From positions 1-50,391 of the forward strand of contig CAMYNJ010000134.1 of assembly GCA_947259795.1 (NCBI GenBank): 50,391 nucleotides of DNA, written 5' to 3'. The stretch is from an uncultured Alphaproteobacteria bacterium. GTDB taxonomy: Bacteria; Pseudomonadota; Alphaproteobacteria; UBA8366; JADFVY01. Under the pieces are notes generated by a model, which was not told where the DNA came from, searched no databases, and was given only the letters and a program-made list of their open reading frames with translations. A program made the translations under genes and the position numbers. Position 1 is the first letter of the stretch. Every line of letters starts with the position of its first letter. Of this stretch, positions 17,759 through 24,994 are shown piece by piece.

Positions 17759-18244
17759 CTAATCGTCATCGGAATCATCGCCACCGCCATGGTCATCGCC
17801 ACCACCGCGGTCGTCGTCCCTGCCGTCATCATCGTCATCATCATCGTCGTCATCGCTGGCCGGGAAATTCCCGGCGCCCGCCGACCTGCCGCCGGCCCGG
17901 CCATCATCGTCATATCGGCCCAATATGCGTTCGAGCCGGAGCGTCCTGGCGTCGTAAAACAGCTTCAACACGTCACCGCCGGCGGTCAGCAGCTTGACCT
18001 CGTAGACCGGTGGCCCGCCGCCTGCGTCATCGCCCTGTTCCAGTTCCACCTTGAGTATGCGGCCGGGGAACGCCGCCTGCACGCGCTGCAGCACTTTGGT
18101 CATCTGCGTACCGGCGGCAACGTCTGCCTCCGGCGCAACTTGCGCCCGAACCGCGGCTGGCAAGCCCGAAAGGATCAACATCAGGACAAACAGCCCTGCT
18201 GCCGATCTGCATGCCAAACCGGTAAATTCAGCGATATTCCTCAT
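17759..18244 (-). CDS. Secreted PepSY-domain protein with poly-Asp tail
   Basis: This 161-residue protein has a signal peptide (about residues 1-34, ending AVRAQ) and a single PepSY domain: TKVLQRVQAAFPGRILKVELE followed by PVYEVKLLTAGGDVLKLFYDARTLRLER. A C-terminal tail from about residue 127 is almost entirely Asp, Gly and Arg, with a run of ten Asp. PepSY proteins are proposed to bind or inhibit proteases in the envelope, and some act as accessory proteins for kinases. It is the first gene of the PepSY-regulator-kinase operon and faces a second Asp-rich gene across a 161-base promoter region. The tail is probably a cation-binding, disordered segment (inference). Confidence 0.85.
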   Translation of the reverse strand: MRNIAEFTGLACRSAAGLFVLMLILSGLPAAVRAQVAPEADVAAGTQMTKVLQRVQAAFPGRILKVELEQGDDAGGGPPVYEVKLLTAGGDVLKLFYDARTLRLERILGRYDDDGRAGGRSAGAGNFPASDDDDDDDDDDGRDDDRGGGDDHGGGDDSDDD

Positions 18245-18320
18245 GCCTGCCCATGTGGTGACCAGGGTCCCGATATTACAGCAGCCAAGCTGAACACAAC
18301 CTGAAATTCGGCCTCAGGCT

Positions 18321-18346
18321 GGGTTAAGCCAACCCGCCTTATACAT
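18321..18346. promoter_or_regulatory. Candidate operator and promoter between the PepSY and Asp-rich genes
   Basis: An inverted repeat GGGTT-N5-AACCC lies at 18321-18335, immediately followed by the AT-rich TTATACAT (18339-18346), which can serve as a -10 element toward the Asp-rich gene. No good -35 sequence precedes it at normal spacing, as expected of an activator-dependent promoter. The neighbouring regulator is the obvious candidate binder. This is inference from position and symmetry. Confidence 0.35.
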
Positions 18347-18405
18347 ATTTACACCGGTAATCGAACAGCAACTTTGAACAGATCGCAGATCAAGGAGTTA
18401 CTACC

Positions 18406-18804
18406 ATGACACACAGGTTTTTTTCTATACTCGCTGCCCTGCTGCTGACGGCCGCGAGCGGTCTGACCGCCACGGCCTTTGCCCAGAGCGCCGACGACTC
18501 GAGTGACGGCATTTCCAACGACGACGCCGTCATCGTGATAATCGACGACGACAGTACTGACGACGATTTGGATGACGATGATTCGGACGACAATGACTCG
18601 GACGATGATGACTCGGACGACGACGATTCGGACGACAATGACTCGGACGATGATGACTCGGACGACGACGATTCGGACGACGATGATTCGGACGACGACG
18701 ATTCGGATGACGACCACGATTCGGATGACGACCACGATTCCAGCGGTGGCAGCGATTCCGATAGCGACCACGACTCCGGCGACGACGACGACGACCGGGA
18801 CTGA
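18406..18804 (+). CDS. Secreted Asp/Ser-repeat protein, putative cation-binding
   Basis: This 132-residue protein begins with a signal peptide (MTHRFFSILAALLLTAASGL, cleavage near AFAQS at 26-27). An AAGGAG lies 9 bases before the ATG. From residue 28 almost all residues are Asp, Ser or Asn, including nine consecutive five-residue units of the form DDDDS or DDNDS and two DDDHDS-type units. The mature protein is extremely acidic and surely disordered; comparable Asp-Ser repeats elsewhere bind calcium or other divalent cations. Divergent placement from a PhoP/PhoQ-like operon whose PepSY protein also has a poly-Asp tail suggests a shared regulon. A strong terminator follows. No family assignment is possible from the low-complexity sequence. 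Confidence 0.75.
   Translation: MTHRFFSILAALLLTAASGLTATAFAQSADDSSDGISNDDAVIVIIDDDSTDDDLDDDDSDDNDSDDDDSDDDDSDDNDSDDDDSDDDDSDDDDSDDDDSDDDHDSDDDHDSSGGSDSDSDHDSGDDDDDRD
18571..18741 (+). repeat. In-frame 15-base tandem repeat array with 45-base higher-order unit
   Basis: Nine 15-base units (pattern gacgaYRaYgaYtcg) run from 18571 to 18705, followed by two 18-base units to 18741. Units at 18586-18630 and 18631-18675 form two identical 45-base blocks, which indicates recent expansion by slippage or unequal exchange. All copies keep the reading frame of the Asp-rich protein. Confidence 0.9.
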
Positions 18805-18843
18805 CAAGCCGGGAGATTTTCCCCTTAACACGTTCGCTGACGA

Positions 18844-18876
18844 GATGGGGCCGAACTACGCGGCCCCATCTTTTTT
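18844..18876 (+). terminator. Rho-independent terminator of the Asp-rich gene
   Basis: A perfect 10-base stem, gatggggccg paired with cggccccatc, with a seven-base loop, is followed directly by six T residues. It lies 40 bases after the stop of the Asp-rich gene and is the clearest intrinsic terminator in the window. It makes that gene a single-gene transcript. Confidence 0.9.
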
Positions 18877-18890
18877 CTTTACGTCTCTCC

Positions 18891-18960
18891 CGTCACCCGC
18901 CGCGCAACGGCATCTGGGCGTAGGTGTAATGGCCGCCCGGCAGTCCCCCACCGCCCGCCT
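18891..18960 (-). pseudogene. Remnant of a DUF2238 gene copy
   Basis: Read on the minus strand this stretch encodes LPGGHYTYAQMPLRGG and a stop, matching the LGGHYTYAQVPPGDW segment of the intact DUF2238 gene about 1.1 kb away. At DNA level 18909-18943 and 20012-20046 agree at 31 of 35 bases. Nothing before or after this motif resembles the family, so it is a short fragment rather than a gene. It lies between the terminator and the end of the CBS gene. Confidence 0.55.
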
Positions 18961-18968
18961 GAATTGTC

Positions 18969-19382
18969 TCAGTGCGCGGCCGCTGCCTGGATCACTTCTC
19001 CGGCAAGGCTATAGGATCCCTTCCGGGAGAGATCGTCGACGCTTAGGAAACCGACCAGATGCTCGCTCCGGTCAAGCACCGGAAGCCGCCGGACATGCTT
19101 TCCCTCCATCAGATGGGTGGCGTCCTCGATATCCTGATCGTCGTAGCACCAGGCAATATCTTCCGTCATGATCTCCTTCGCAGTGGTCTTTGCCGGATCC
19201 TTCGCGTCGGCACAGCAGCGCAGCGCAATGTCCCGGTCGGTGACGATTCCGACCAGCCGGTCCTTGTTGCACACCGCAAGGCTGCCGATCGAGAGATCGC
19301 GCATTTTCACGGCCATGTCCTTGACGGTGGCTTTTGGCTCGACCCACTCGGTACCGAGCCGCATCGCTTCCTTGACTAGCAT
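18969..19382 (-). CDS. CBS-domain-pair protein
   Basis: Starting at ATG 19382 the product has 137 residues; the overlapping codons ATG-GAG-ATG-AAA-ATG place a GGAG six bases before this third ATG, so I prefer it over 19394. Two CBS motifs are visible: VKDMAVKMRDLSIGSLAVCNKDRLVGIVTDRDI and DIEDATHLMEGKHVRRLPVLDRSEHLVGFLSVDDL. Stand-alone CBS pairs bind adenine nucleotides and act as energy or ligand sensors for partner proteins. No partner is evident here. The intergenic stretch upstream (19383-19626) carries a TAATACCAAG motif and hairpins but no gene. Confidence 0.88.
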   Translation of the reverse strand: MLVKEAMRLGTEWVEPKATVKDMAVKMRDLSIGSLAVCNKDRLVGIVTDRDIALRCCADAKDPAKTTAKEIMTEDIAWCYDDQDIEDATHLMEGKHVRRLPVLDRSEHLVGFLSVDDLSRKGSYSLAGEVIQAAAAH

Positions 19383-19586
19383 TTTCATCTCCATTGGCTA
19401 ATACCAAGGCGCCGCGGACCGCCGGGGGAACCCGCCAGGAAGCAGTGAACGAACGAAGGGTCGTCCCCTCGCCCGTACCCGCTATTGTCTTTTTTATTGC
19501 TGGTGAACCGGCGTTCCGCGCCGCCGGTTGATAGACGGTTGGACCTGACCGCAGGCCCAACCCGCCATTATGGTTAATATATCATT

Positions 19587-19635
19587 GATGGCGCCGCTTC
19601 ACCACTTCGCAAGGCATGCGGCGCCATCACTTTTT
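19587..19635 (+). terminator. Long hairpin at the 3' end of the DUF2238 gene
   Basis: GATGGCGCCGC at 19587-19597 and its exact inverse at 19618-19628 form an 11-base stem with a 20-base loop; the right arm reaches into the DUF2238 stop codon. A run of five T follows on the plus strand, where no gene precedes it. On the minus strand, where it would terminate the DUF2238 operon, only AT-rich sequence follows. Orientation and function are therefore uncertain. Confidence 0.4.
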
Positions 19636-20265
19636 GTTATGCACACCAATGACTTCGCGCAACTGCCGGTCATGCATCCGGGTCAGCAGCAGCAGCGAGG
19701 CGATGGCCCCGCAGAGCGCCAGGAACATGTCCCACTGGGTGTCCCATACGTCGCCCTGCAGCGCCAGGAAGGCGTCGGCCGACCCGCCCATGATAAGGGC
19801 GACCCACCATTCGATCATTTCGAAAAAAGCGCTGAAGGCGAGACAGAAACAGACCACCAGGAAGGGCAGCCAACGGCTGCCGCGCAGCGGCGAGGTGCGC
19901 CACAGCAACTCGCGCATCAGGATTGCCGGGATGAAGCCCTGCGCCAGATGGCCCAGCCGATCGTAATTGTTGCGTGACAGGTCGAACCAGTCGCGTACCC
20001 AGTCGCCCGGCGGCACCTGGGCATAGGTGTAATGGCCGCCCAGCATGACGATACAGGCATGGATGAACAGCAGGCGGTACAAAAGCGGTGTGAAGGGAAA
20101 GCGCGGCCGCAGCCACAGCAGCAACGGAATACCCGCGATAACCGGCGACACTTCCAGCCACCAGGTCGCCCGGTCTGTCGGCCCGATGCCGGATATCACC
20201 AGCAGCACCGCCGCGATCCCGAAGAGGATGAAGACCTCGCGGCCCTGTTCAACGTCGCCCGTCAT
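19627..20265 (-). CDS. DUF2238 (YjdF-like) multi-pass membrane protein
   Basis: I start at ATG 20265, 25 bases after the upstream gene, giving 212 residues; an upstream start at 20340 overlaps that gene and adds an Arg-rich stretch. There are about six hydrophobic helices. Family landmarks are GGHYTYAQVPPGDWVRD, NNYDRLGHLAQGFIPAILMRELL, FSAFFEMIEWWVALIMG and GDVWDTQWDMFLALCGA, in which the acidic and His residues in the membrane are conserved. Function is unknown. It follows a flavin reductase gene and is probably co-transcribed with it. Confidence 0.85.
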   Translation of the reverse strand: MTGDVEQGREVFILFGIAAVLLVISGIGPTDRATWWLEVSPVIAGIPLLLWLRPRFPFTPLLYRLLFIHACIVMLGGHYTYAQVPPGDWVRDWFDLSRNNYDRLGHLAQGFIPAILMRELLWRTSPLRGSRWLPFLVVCFCLAFSAFFEMIEWWVALIMGGSADAFLALQGDVWDTQWDMFLALCGAIASLLLLTRMHDRQLREVIGVHNKK

Positions 20266-20290
20266 GGAGACAGCCTGCCACAGTCCTGCT

Positions 20291-20788
20291 CTACCGGGAA
20301 GTGGAATGCGCCTTCTCCAGCGACTGGTAGCGCCCGCCATAGAACAGCAGGGGTTGGCCGTCGGGGTCGGCGCGCATGCGCTCGACCGCGCCGACGAAGA
20401 TCACATGGTCGCCGCCGTCGTAGGTATATCGCGTCCGGCACTCGAAGACCGCCAGCGCACCCGTGAGGATCGGGCAGCCGAAATCCCAGATCTCGAACTC
20501 AATGCCATCCCACTTGTCGGCCAGCGGCGTGGCGAAGCGGTCGGACAGTTCCTCCTGCCCCTCGCGCAGCACATTGACCGCGAAATGGCCGCTATCCAGG
20601 AAATGCGGCATGGAATGGGCGCGCCGGTTCAGGCTGAACAGCACCAGGGGCGGGTCCAGCGACACGGAATTGAACGAACTTGCGGTGACGCCCAGCTTCT
20701 CGCCCTCGGCGCCCAGCCCGGTTACCACCGTAACTCCCGTCGCGAAACAGCCCAGCGCCTGGCGCAGAACCTTCGGATCCATCTCCAT
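20291..20788 (-). CDS. Flavin reductase-family (FMN-binding) protein
   Basis: From ATG 20788 the protein has 165 residues, the normal size of this family; the longer frame to 20887 would begin in low-complexity sequence. Motifs are LRQALGCFATGVTVVTG, GVTASSFNSVSLDPPLVLFSLNRRAHS, HFAVNVLREGQEELSDRFA and DHVIFVGAVERM. Such split-barrel proteins reduce FMN or FAD with NAD(P)H, often supplying a two-component monooxygenase. No monooxygenase partner is in the window. It is the first gene of a two-gene unit with DUF2238. Confidence 0.88.
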   Translation of the reverse strand: MEMDPKVLRQALGCFATGVTVVTGLGAEGEKLGVTASSFNSVSLDPPLVLFSLNRRAHSMPHFLDSGHFAVNVLREGQEELSDRFATPLADKWDGIEFEIWDFGCPILTGALAVFECRTRYTYDGGDHVIFVGAVERMRADPDGQPLLFYGGRYQSLEKAHSTSR

Positions 20789-20896
20789 CGTCTTTTCTTT
20801 ACCCGCCAGTCTATTGTTCGGCAGACTAACAAATAAGCCGCCCCCCCCGGCAACGCAAGTTGGCCGGGTTGTCTGGATAATTGGCAAGGAGACACA

Positions 20897-20998
20897 GAGA
20901 GAATATAGATTCTCTGCGTATCTCTACAGCCCTCTGCGTTCTTTGAGGCTTATTGTTTACTGCAGAGAACGCAGAAGGCCGCAGAGAGAACGCAGAGA
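20897..20998. repeat. Imperfect palindromic element rich in CTCTGCG / CGCAGAG
   Basis: The left arm (20911-20945) and the inverse of the right arm (20962-20998) both read close to tctctgcgt-tctct-cggcc-tctgcgttct. Each arm also contains the core twice. A small extra hairpin, agagaat against attctct, sits at 20897-20914. The element fills most of the 267-base gap before the metalloprotease gene. Its composition resembles dispersed intergenic palindromes rather than coding DNA, and the RNA could fold into one long hairpin. Confidence 0.7.
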
Positions 20999-21055
20999 CA
21001 TTTTTCCCATCTGTCTTGCTTGTCGAGTGTCATGCATGGCGGTTATCCTGACGGA

Positions 21056-21784
21056 ATGAGATATTCAAGGAAACGTCGCATCCTTCTGACCGTAACGGCG
21101 TTTGTTGTTCTGGTTGCCGGATCATGGCTCGCCATCCGTCCGGCTGCCGCGGTTTTGCTGTGCCCCGGTTGCTTCGGCTTCGAACACATCAGTACGAATA
21201 TCTATGTGGAAAAATCGATGGCGCCGGACCAGCGGCAAACACTCATCCAATCGGTCGGAGCGGCACGTGAACGAATCGTGGATTTCTACGGGACGCGTTT
21301 GAGCGATCCCCGCATCCTCGGCTGCGGCAGCGAAGACTGCTACTGGCGATTGGGCGGCGTCAGCGCCAAGGGAGCCGCTTGGGGCTCGATTGGCATCCGG
21401 CTCTCGCCGCGGGGGATCACACCAACAATCCTGACCCACGAAATGGCGCACATCGAGCTTAAATATCGCATTGGATTGCTGAGATGGCTGACCGGCTCGA
21501 TACCCACCTGGTTCGACGAGGGACTGGCGGCGCTGATGTCAGGCGACCCGAGATACCTCAAGGCGGCGGGAGAACAAAATCGTTGTGTGATCGAGAGTTT
21601 GGACGATCTGCCGACCGGACTTCACGAATGGCGCAAACGTGCGGGGCAGGACGACAACCTCTACGCGAAGGCGGCGTGCCGGGTCTGGCGCTGGTTCGAT
21701 TCAGCCGGCACCGAGGGCCTCGCGAGATTAATCGACGAGGTTCGGGATGGTGGATCCTTCAGCATTGCCTACTCTCAAGAATAA
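21056..21784 (+). CDS. Membrane-anchored HExxH metalloprotease-like protein
   Basis: From ATG 21056 the protein has 242 residues; an ATG at 21032 is a possible alternative. An Arg/Lys start and one helix (about residues 9-28) suggest membrane anchoring with the domain outside. The zinc site is LTHEMAHIELKYR (His128, Glu129, His132), with a probable third ligand, Glu155, in TWFDEGLAALMSG. This spacing fits gluzincin-type peptidases. Three cysteine pairs are present (CPGC; CGSEDC; CV with ACR). No propeptide is visible. It is flanked by unrelated genes, and its substrate is unknown. Confidence 0.7.
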   Translation: MRYSRKRRILLTVTAFVVLVAGSWLAIRPAAAVLLCPGCFGFEHISTNIYVEKSMAPDQRQTLIQSVGAARERIVDFYGTRLSDPRILGCGSEDCYWRLGGVSAKGAAWGSIGIRLSPRGITPTILTHEMAHIELKYRIGLLRWLTGSIPTWFDEGLAALMSGDPRYLKAAGEQNRCVIESLDDLPTGLHEWRKRAGQDDNLYAKAACRVWRWFDSAGTEGLARLIDEVRDGGSFSIAYSQE

Positions 21785-21861
21785 CTGGCCACAACGCCAT
21801 CCTGTAACCGATAACATGCCGCGACCCTGGCTACCGCTTCGGCTCGACTAAAGGACCCCTC

Positions 21862-23655
21862 ATGACATTCGACCAGACATTTCTTTTGTTCCTGCTCGTC
21901 GCCGTGCTGGTGCTGTTCGTCTGGGGGCGCTGGCGTTACGATGTCGTGGCCTTCGGGGCGCTGCTGGCGGCGACGCTGGCGGGAACCGTGCCCTTCGCCG
22001 GGATGTTCGCCGGCTTCGGCCATCCGGCCACGGTCACGGTCGCGCTGGTGCTGATCGTCAGCCGGGGCCTGCAGAATTCCGGCGCGGTTCAGGCGATCGG
22101 CAGGATGATCCCTTCGGGCGGGTCGACGTCGCGTCATGTCGGCGTGCTGGCGGCGATCGGCGGGGCGTTGTCGGCGGTGATGAACAATGTCGGGGCATTG
22201 GCGTTGCTGATGCCGGCGGCGCTGCAGTCGGCGGCGAAGGCCGCGCGGTCGCCGGCGCTGCTGCTCATGCCGCTTAGCTTCGGGTCGATCCTGGGCGGGC
22301 TGGTGACCCTGATCGGCACGCCGCCCAACATCATCGTCGCCACCTATCGCGAGGACACCACCGGCGAGCCCTTCCACATGTTTGATTTCACGCCGGTCGG
22401 TGGAGTAGTGGCGCTGGCCGGCATTCTGTTCGTGGCGCTGATCGGCTGGCGGCTGGTGCCGGAATCGCGGCGCGCGAAAATGTCAGCGCGCGAACTGTTC
22501 GAGATCGAATCCTACCTCAGCGAGGCCGTGGTTGAACCGAAAAGCCCGCTGGTCGGCAAGACGCTGAGCGAGGCCGACGACCTGGCCGAGGAACATGACG
22601 CCGTTCTGCTGGGCCTGATTCGCGGCGACCGCCGCATCGAGCATGGCCACCGTAAGGAAGTGCTGCGGAAGGGCGACGTGCTGGTGCTGGAGACCGGGCC
22701 GGACGCCCTATCGGCGGTGCATGCGGCCCTGCATCTGCACCCCGCCGACATGGTGAAGAAGCGTAAGAAGGAAGTCGCCCTGCCCGCGACCGAGAGCGGC
22801 GACGTCGCCCTGACCGAAGCAGTGGTGCTGCCGAAATCGCTTTTGATCAACAGTACCCTGGAGATGCTCCGGCTGCGCCGCCGCCATGGGGTCAACCTGC
22901 TGGCGGTGTCGCGCCAGGGCCAGCCTTTCAGGGGGCGGCTGCGCGATTTCCGCTTCCGCGCCAGTGACGTGCTGCTGCTGGAAGGCGATCCAGAACGTCT
23001 GCCGTCGGTGATCGGTTCCCTCGGCTGCCTGCCGCTGGCCGAACGCGGCCTGCAGATCCAGCGCCAGCGCCACGGGATGCTGGCCATCGGCCTTTTCGTG
23101 GCCGCCGTGGCCGCCACCAGCGTCGGGCTGGTCAGCCTGCCGGCCGCCTTCGCCACTGCCGTCGCGCTGATGGTGGTGATCAATATCGTGTCGGCGCGGG
23201 AAATCTATGACGCCGTCGATTGGCCGGTGATCGTGCTGCTGGGCGCGATGATCCCGGTCGGCGGCGCGTTGGAGGCCAGCGGCGCCACCGCGATGATCGC
23301 CAACGGGCTGGTCGATATCTCCGCCGGCCTGCCGGCCTGGGTGATCCTGACGCTCGTGCTGGTGGTCACCATGACGCTCTCGGACATCATGAACAACGCG
23401 GCGACCGCCGTTGTCATGGCGCCGATCTCGATCGGCATCGCCGAGCGCCTGTCAGTCAATCCCGACAGCTTCCTGATGGCCGTGGCGCTGGGCGCATCCT
23501 GCGCCTTCCTGACTCCCATCGGCCACCAGAACAATACCCTGATCCTCGGCCCCGGCGGCTACAAGTTCGGCGACTACTGGCGCATGGGCCTGCCGCTGGA
23601 AATCCTCATCGTCATCGTGTCGATCCCCATGCTGCTATGGGTCTGGCCGCTGTAG
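21862..23655 (+). CDS. SLC13/DASS-type permease with TrkA-C domains
   Basis: This 597-residue protein is an anion permease: an N-terminal bundle with SAVMNNVGALALLMPAAL and a LVTLIGTPPNIIVAT loop, two central cytoplasmic TrkA-C (RCK-C) domains (about residues 215-395: PLVGKTLSEAD and LINSTLEMLRLRRRHGVNLLAV), and a second bundle with LSDIMNNAATAVVMAPI and LTPIGHQNNTLILGPGGY. The two inverted SNT/MNN-type motifs are the substrate and sodium sites of the DASS family. Substrates are usually sulfate, dicarboxylates or similar anions; the exact one is not readable from sequence. It appears to stand alone, with 77 bases upstream. Confidence 0.88.
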   Translation: MTFDQTFLLFLLVAVLVLFVWGRWRYDVVAFGALLAATLAGTVPFAGMFAGFGHPATVTVALVLIVSRGLQNSGAVQAIGRMIPSGGSTSRHVGVLAAIGGALSAVMNNVGALALLMPAALQSAAKAARSPALLLMPLSFGSILGGLVTLIGTPPNIIVATYREDTTGEPFHMFDFTPVGGVVALAGILFVALIGWRLVPESRRAKMSARELFEIESYLSEAVVEPKSPLVGKTLSEADDLAEEHDAVLLGLIRGDRRIEHGHRKEVLRKGDVLVLETGPDALSAVHAALHLHPADMVKKRKKEVALPATESGDVALTEAVVLPKSLLINSTLEMLRLRRRHGVNLLAVSRQGQPFRGRLRDFRFRASDVLLLEGDPERLPSVIGSLGCLPLAERGLQIQRQRHGMLAIGLFVAAVAATSVGLVSLPAAFATAVALMVVINIVSAREIYDAVDWPVIVLLGAMIPVGGALEASGATAMIANGLVDISAGLPAWVILTLVLVVTMTLSDIMNNAATAVVMAPISIGIAERLSVNPDSFLMAVALGASCAFLTPIGHQNNTLILGPGGYKFGDYWRMGLPLEILIVIVSIPMLLWVWPL

Positions 23656-23867
23656 AGCCGGACAGCGCGACTGGGTAGTGTTCCAGTTTGAATTTGGACA
23701 TGGCGAACGGACTACGCAGACTCCCATGTCTACTTATAGTCCGAAAACGATTATCGTTCTTGTGCGGTGACTGACTCCGAGGTTAACCAAGGACGGACAA
23801 TCTGAATAGAGACGGCGGTGTCGACACCCCGGGATGCCGCACATAGGCCGATCAAGGGAGACACAGT
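23656..23867. other. Intergenic region upstream of the MDR enzyme
   Basis: This 212-base gap has lower GC than its surroundings and no gene I can support. A weak imperfect palindrome, tgttcca-N8-ttggaca, lies at 23679-23700. A 14-codon open frame starts at 23727 but has no ribosome binding site. The promoter of the downstream gene must lie here. Confidence 0.5.
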
Positions 23868-24923
23868 ATGAATGAACGGTCGAAAACCATGCGCGGCGTA
23901 TGGCTCACCGGGCATGGAGACTTCGACAAGCTCGAGCTGCGCGACGACATTCCGGTTTCCGAACCGGGCACGCGCGAGGTGCTCGTTCGCGTGGCGGCAG
24001 CCGGCGTCAACAATACGGATATAAACACCCGCATAGGCTGGTATTCGAAGGAAGACGGCGCCAGCGAGGACGCGAGCTGGACCGGCGAGCCTCTCCACTT
24101 TCCGCGCATCCAGGGCGCCGATGTCTGCGGGCGGATCGTTGCGGTCGGGGAAGAGGTCGGCGCGGACCGGATCGGCGAGCGGGTCCTGATCGAGCCGTGC
24201 CTCAGGGAAGCGAACGGGCAAGAGCTGGAACGGCCCTGGTACCTGGGCTCGGAATGCGACGGAGGGTTTGCCGAATACGCCGTGGTTGCGGCGCGGCACG
24301 CCTGCAGGATCGAGAGCGCGCTGAGCGACACCGAGCTTGCCTCGTTTCCTTGCTCCTATTCCACGGCGGAAAATATGCTGACACGGTCGAAGACCGGGCC
24401 GGGCGACCGGGTTCTCGTCACCGGCGCGTCGGGCGGCGTCGGGTCTGCGGCAGTTCAGTTGGCGAAGGCCCGCGGGGCAGCAGTCATCGCCGTGACCAGC
24501 CCCGCGAAGTCAGAGGCCCTGCGCCGCCTCGGCGCCGAACGGACGCTCGCACGAGATGACAGCACTGTCGAAAAGCTTGGGCGGGACAGCATCGACGTCG
24601 TGGTCGACCTGGTCGCGGGACCGCAATGGCCGGCGCTCCTCGACGTGCTCCGCCCGGGCGGACGCTACGCCGTGGCGGGCGCGATCGGCGGACCTCTCGT
24701 CGAGCTGGACGTCCGAACCCTCTATCTGAAGGATTTGAGCCTGTTCGGCTGCACAATCCTGGAGCCCGAGATATTCCCCAACCTGATCGACCATATCGAG
24801 CGCGGGCGCATATCCCCCGTCGTGGCCGAAACTTTCCCGCTCGAGAAAATCGCCGAAGCGCAGGCCACATTCATGACCAAGAAGCATATCGGGAAAATCG
24901 TACTCACAGTGGACGCCCGGTGA
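23868..24923 (+). CDS. Quinone-oxidoreductase-like MDR dehydrogenase
   Basis: This 351-residue medium-chain dehydrogenase/reductase has a GGGAG 7 bases before the ATG. The N-terminal GroES-like domain reads REVLVRVAAAGVNNTDINTR and IQGADVCGRIVAVGEEV, and the nucleotide-binding domain has VLVTGASGGVGSAAVQLAKARGA. The AxxGxxG-type loop and lack of the zinc-ligand cysteine cluster point to the NADPH-dependent quinone oxidoreductase branch rather than a zinc alcohol dehydrogenase. Substrate unknown. The ending KKHIGKIVL is typical of the family. It is monocistronic by spacing. Confidence 0.85.
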   Translation: MNERSKTMRGVWLTGHGDFDKLELRDDIPVSEPGTREVLVRVAAAGVNNTDINTRIGWYSKEDGASEDASWTGEPLHFPRIQGADVCGRIVAVGEEVGADRIGERVLIEPCLREANGQELERPWYLGSECDGGFAEYAVVAARHACRIESALSDTELASFPCSYSTAENMLTRSKTGPGDRVLVTGASGGVGSAAVQLAKARGAAVIAVTSPAKSEALRRLGAERTLARDDSTVEKLGRDSIDVVVDLVAGPQWPALLDVLRPGGRYAVAGAIGGPLVELDVRTLYLKDLSLFGCTILEPEIFPNLIDHIERGRISPVVAETFPLEKIAEAQATFMTKKHIGKIVLTVDAR

Positions 24924-24994
24924 CCCCTTCGTGATGCGCCGATGCTTCCATTCGCATGACGGGCGTGGCAAATTTACCGTCACTGGAGGCTTCC

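Noticed and set aside
18571-18741. CRISPR-like repeated spacing
   Set aside because: Units are 15-18 bases, contiguous, in frame and without spacers, so this is a coding tandem repeat.
18349-18831. Minus-strand frame encoding long Val/Ile runs, resembling a membrane protein
   Set aside because: It is the mirror of the Asp-Ser codon array, and the signal peptide, ribosome binding site and terminator all support the plus-strand gene.
23679-23700. tgttcca-N8-ttggaca palindrome as an operator or insertion-sequence end
   Set aside because: Only five of seven arm bases pair, there is no matching second end, and no transposase remains nearby.
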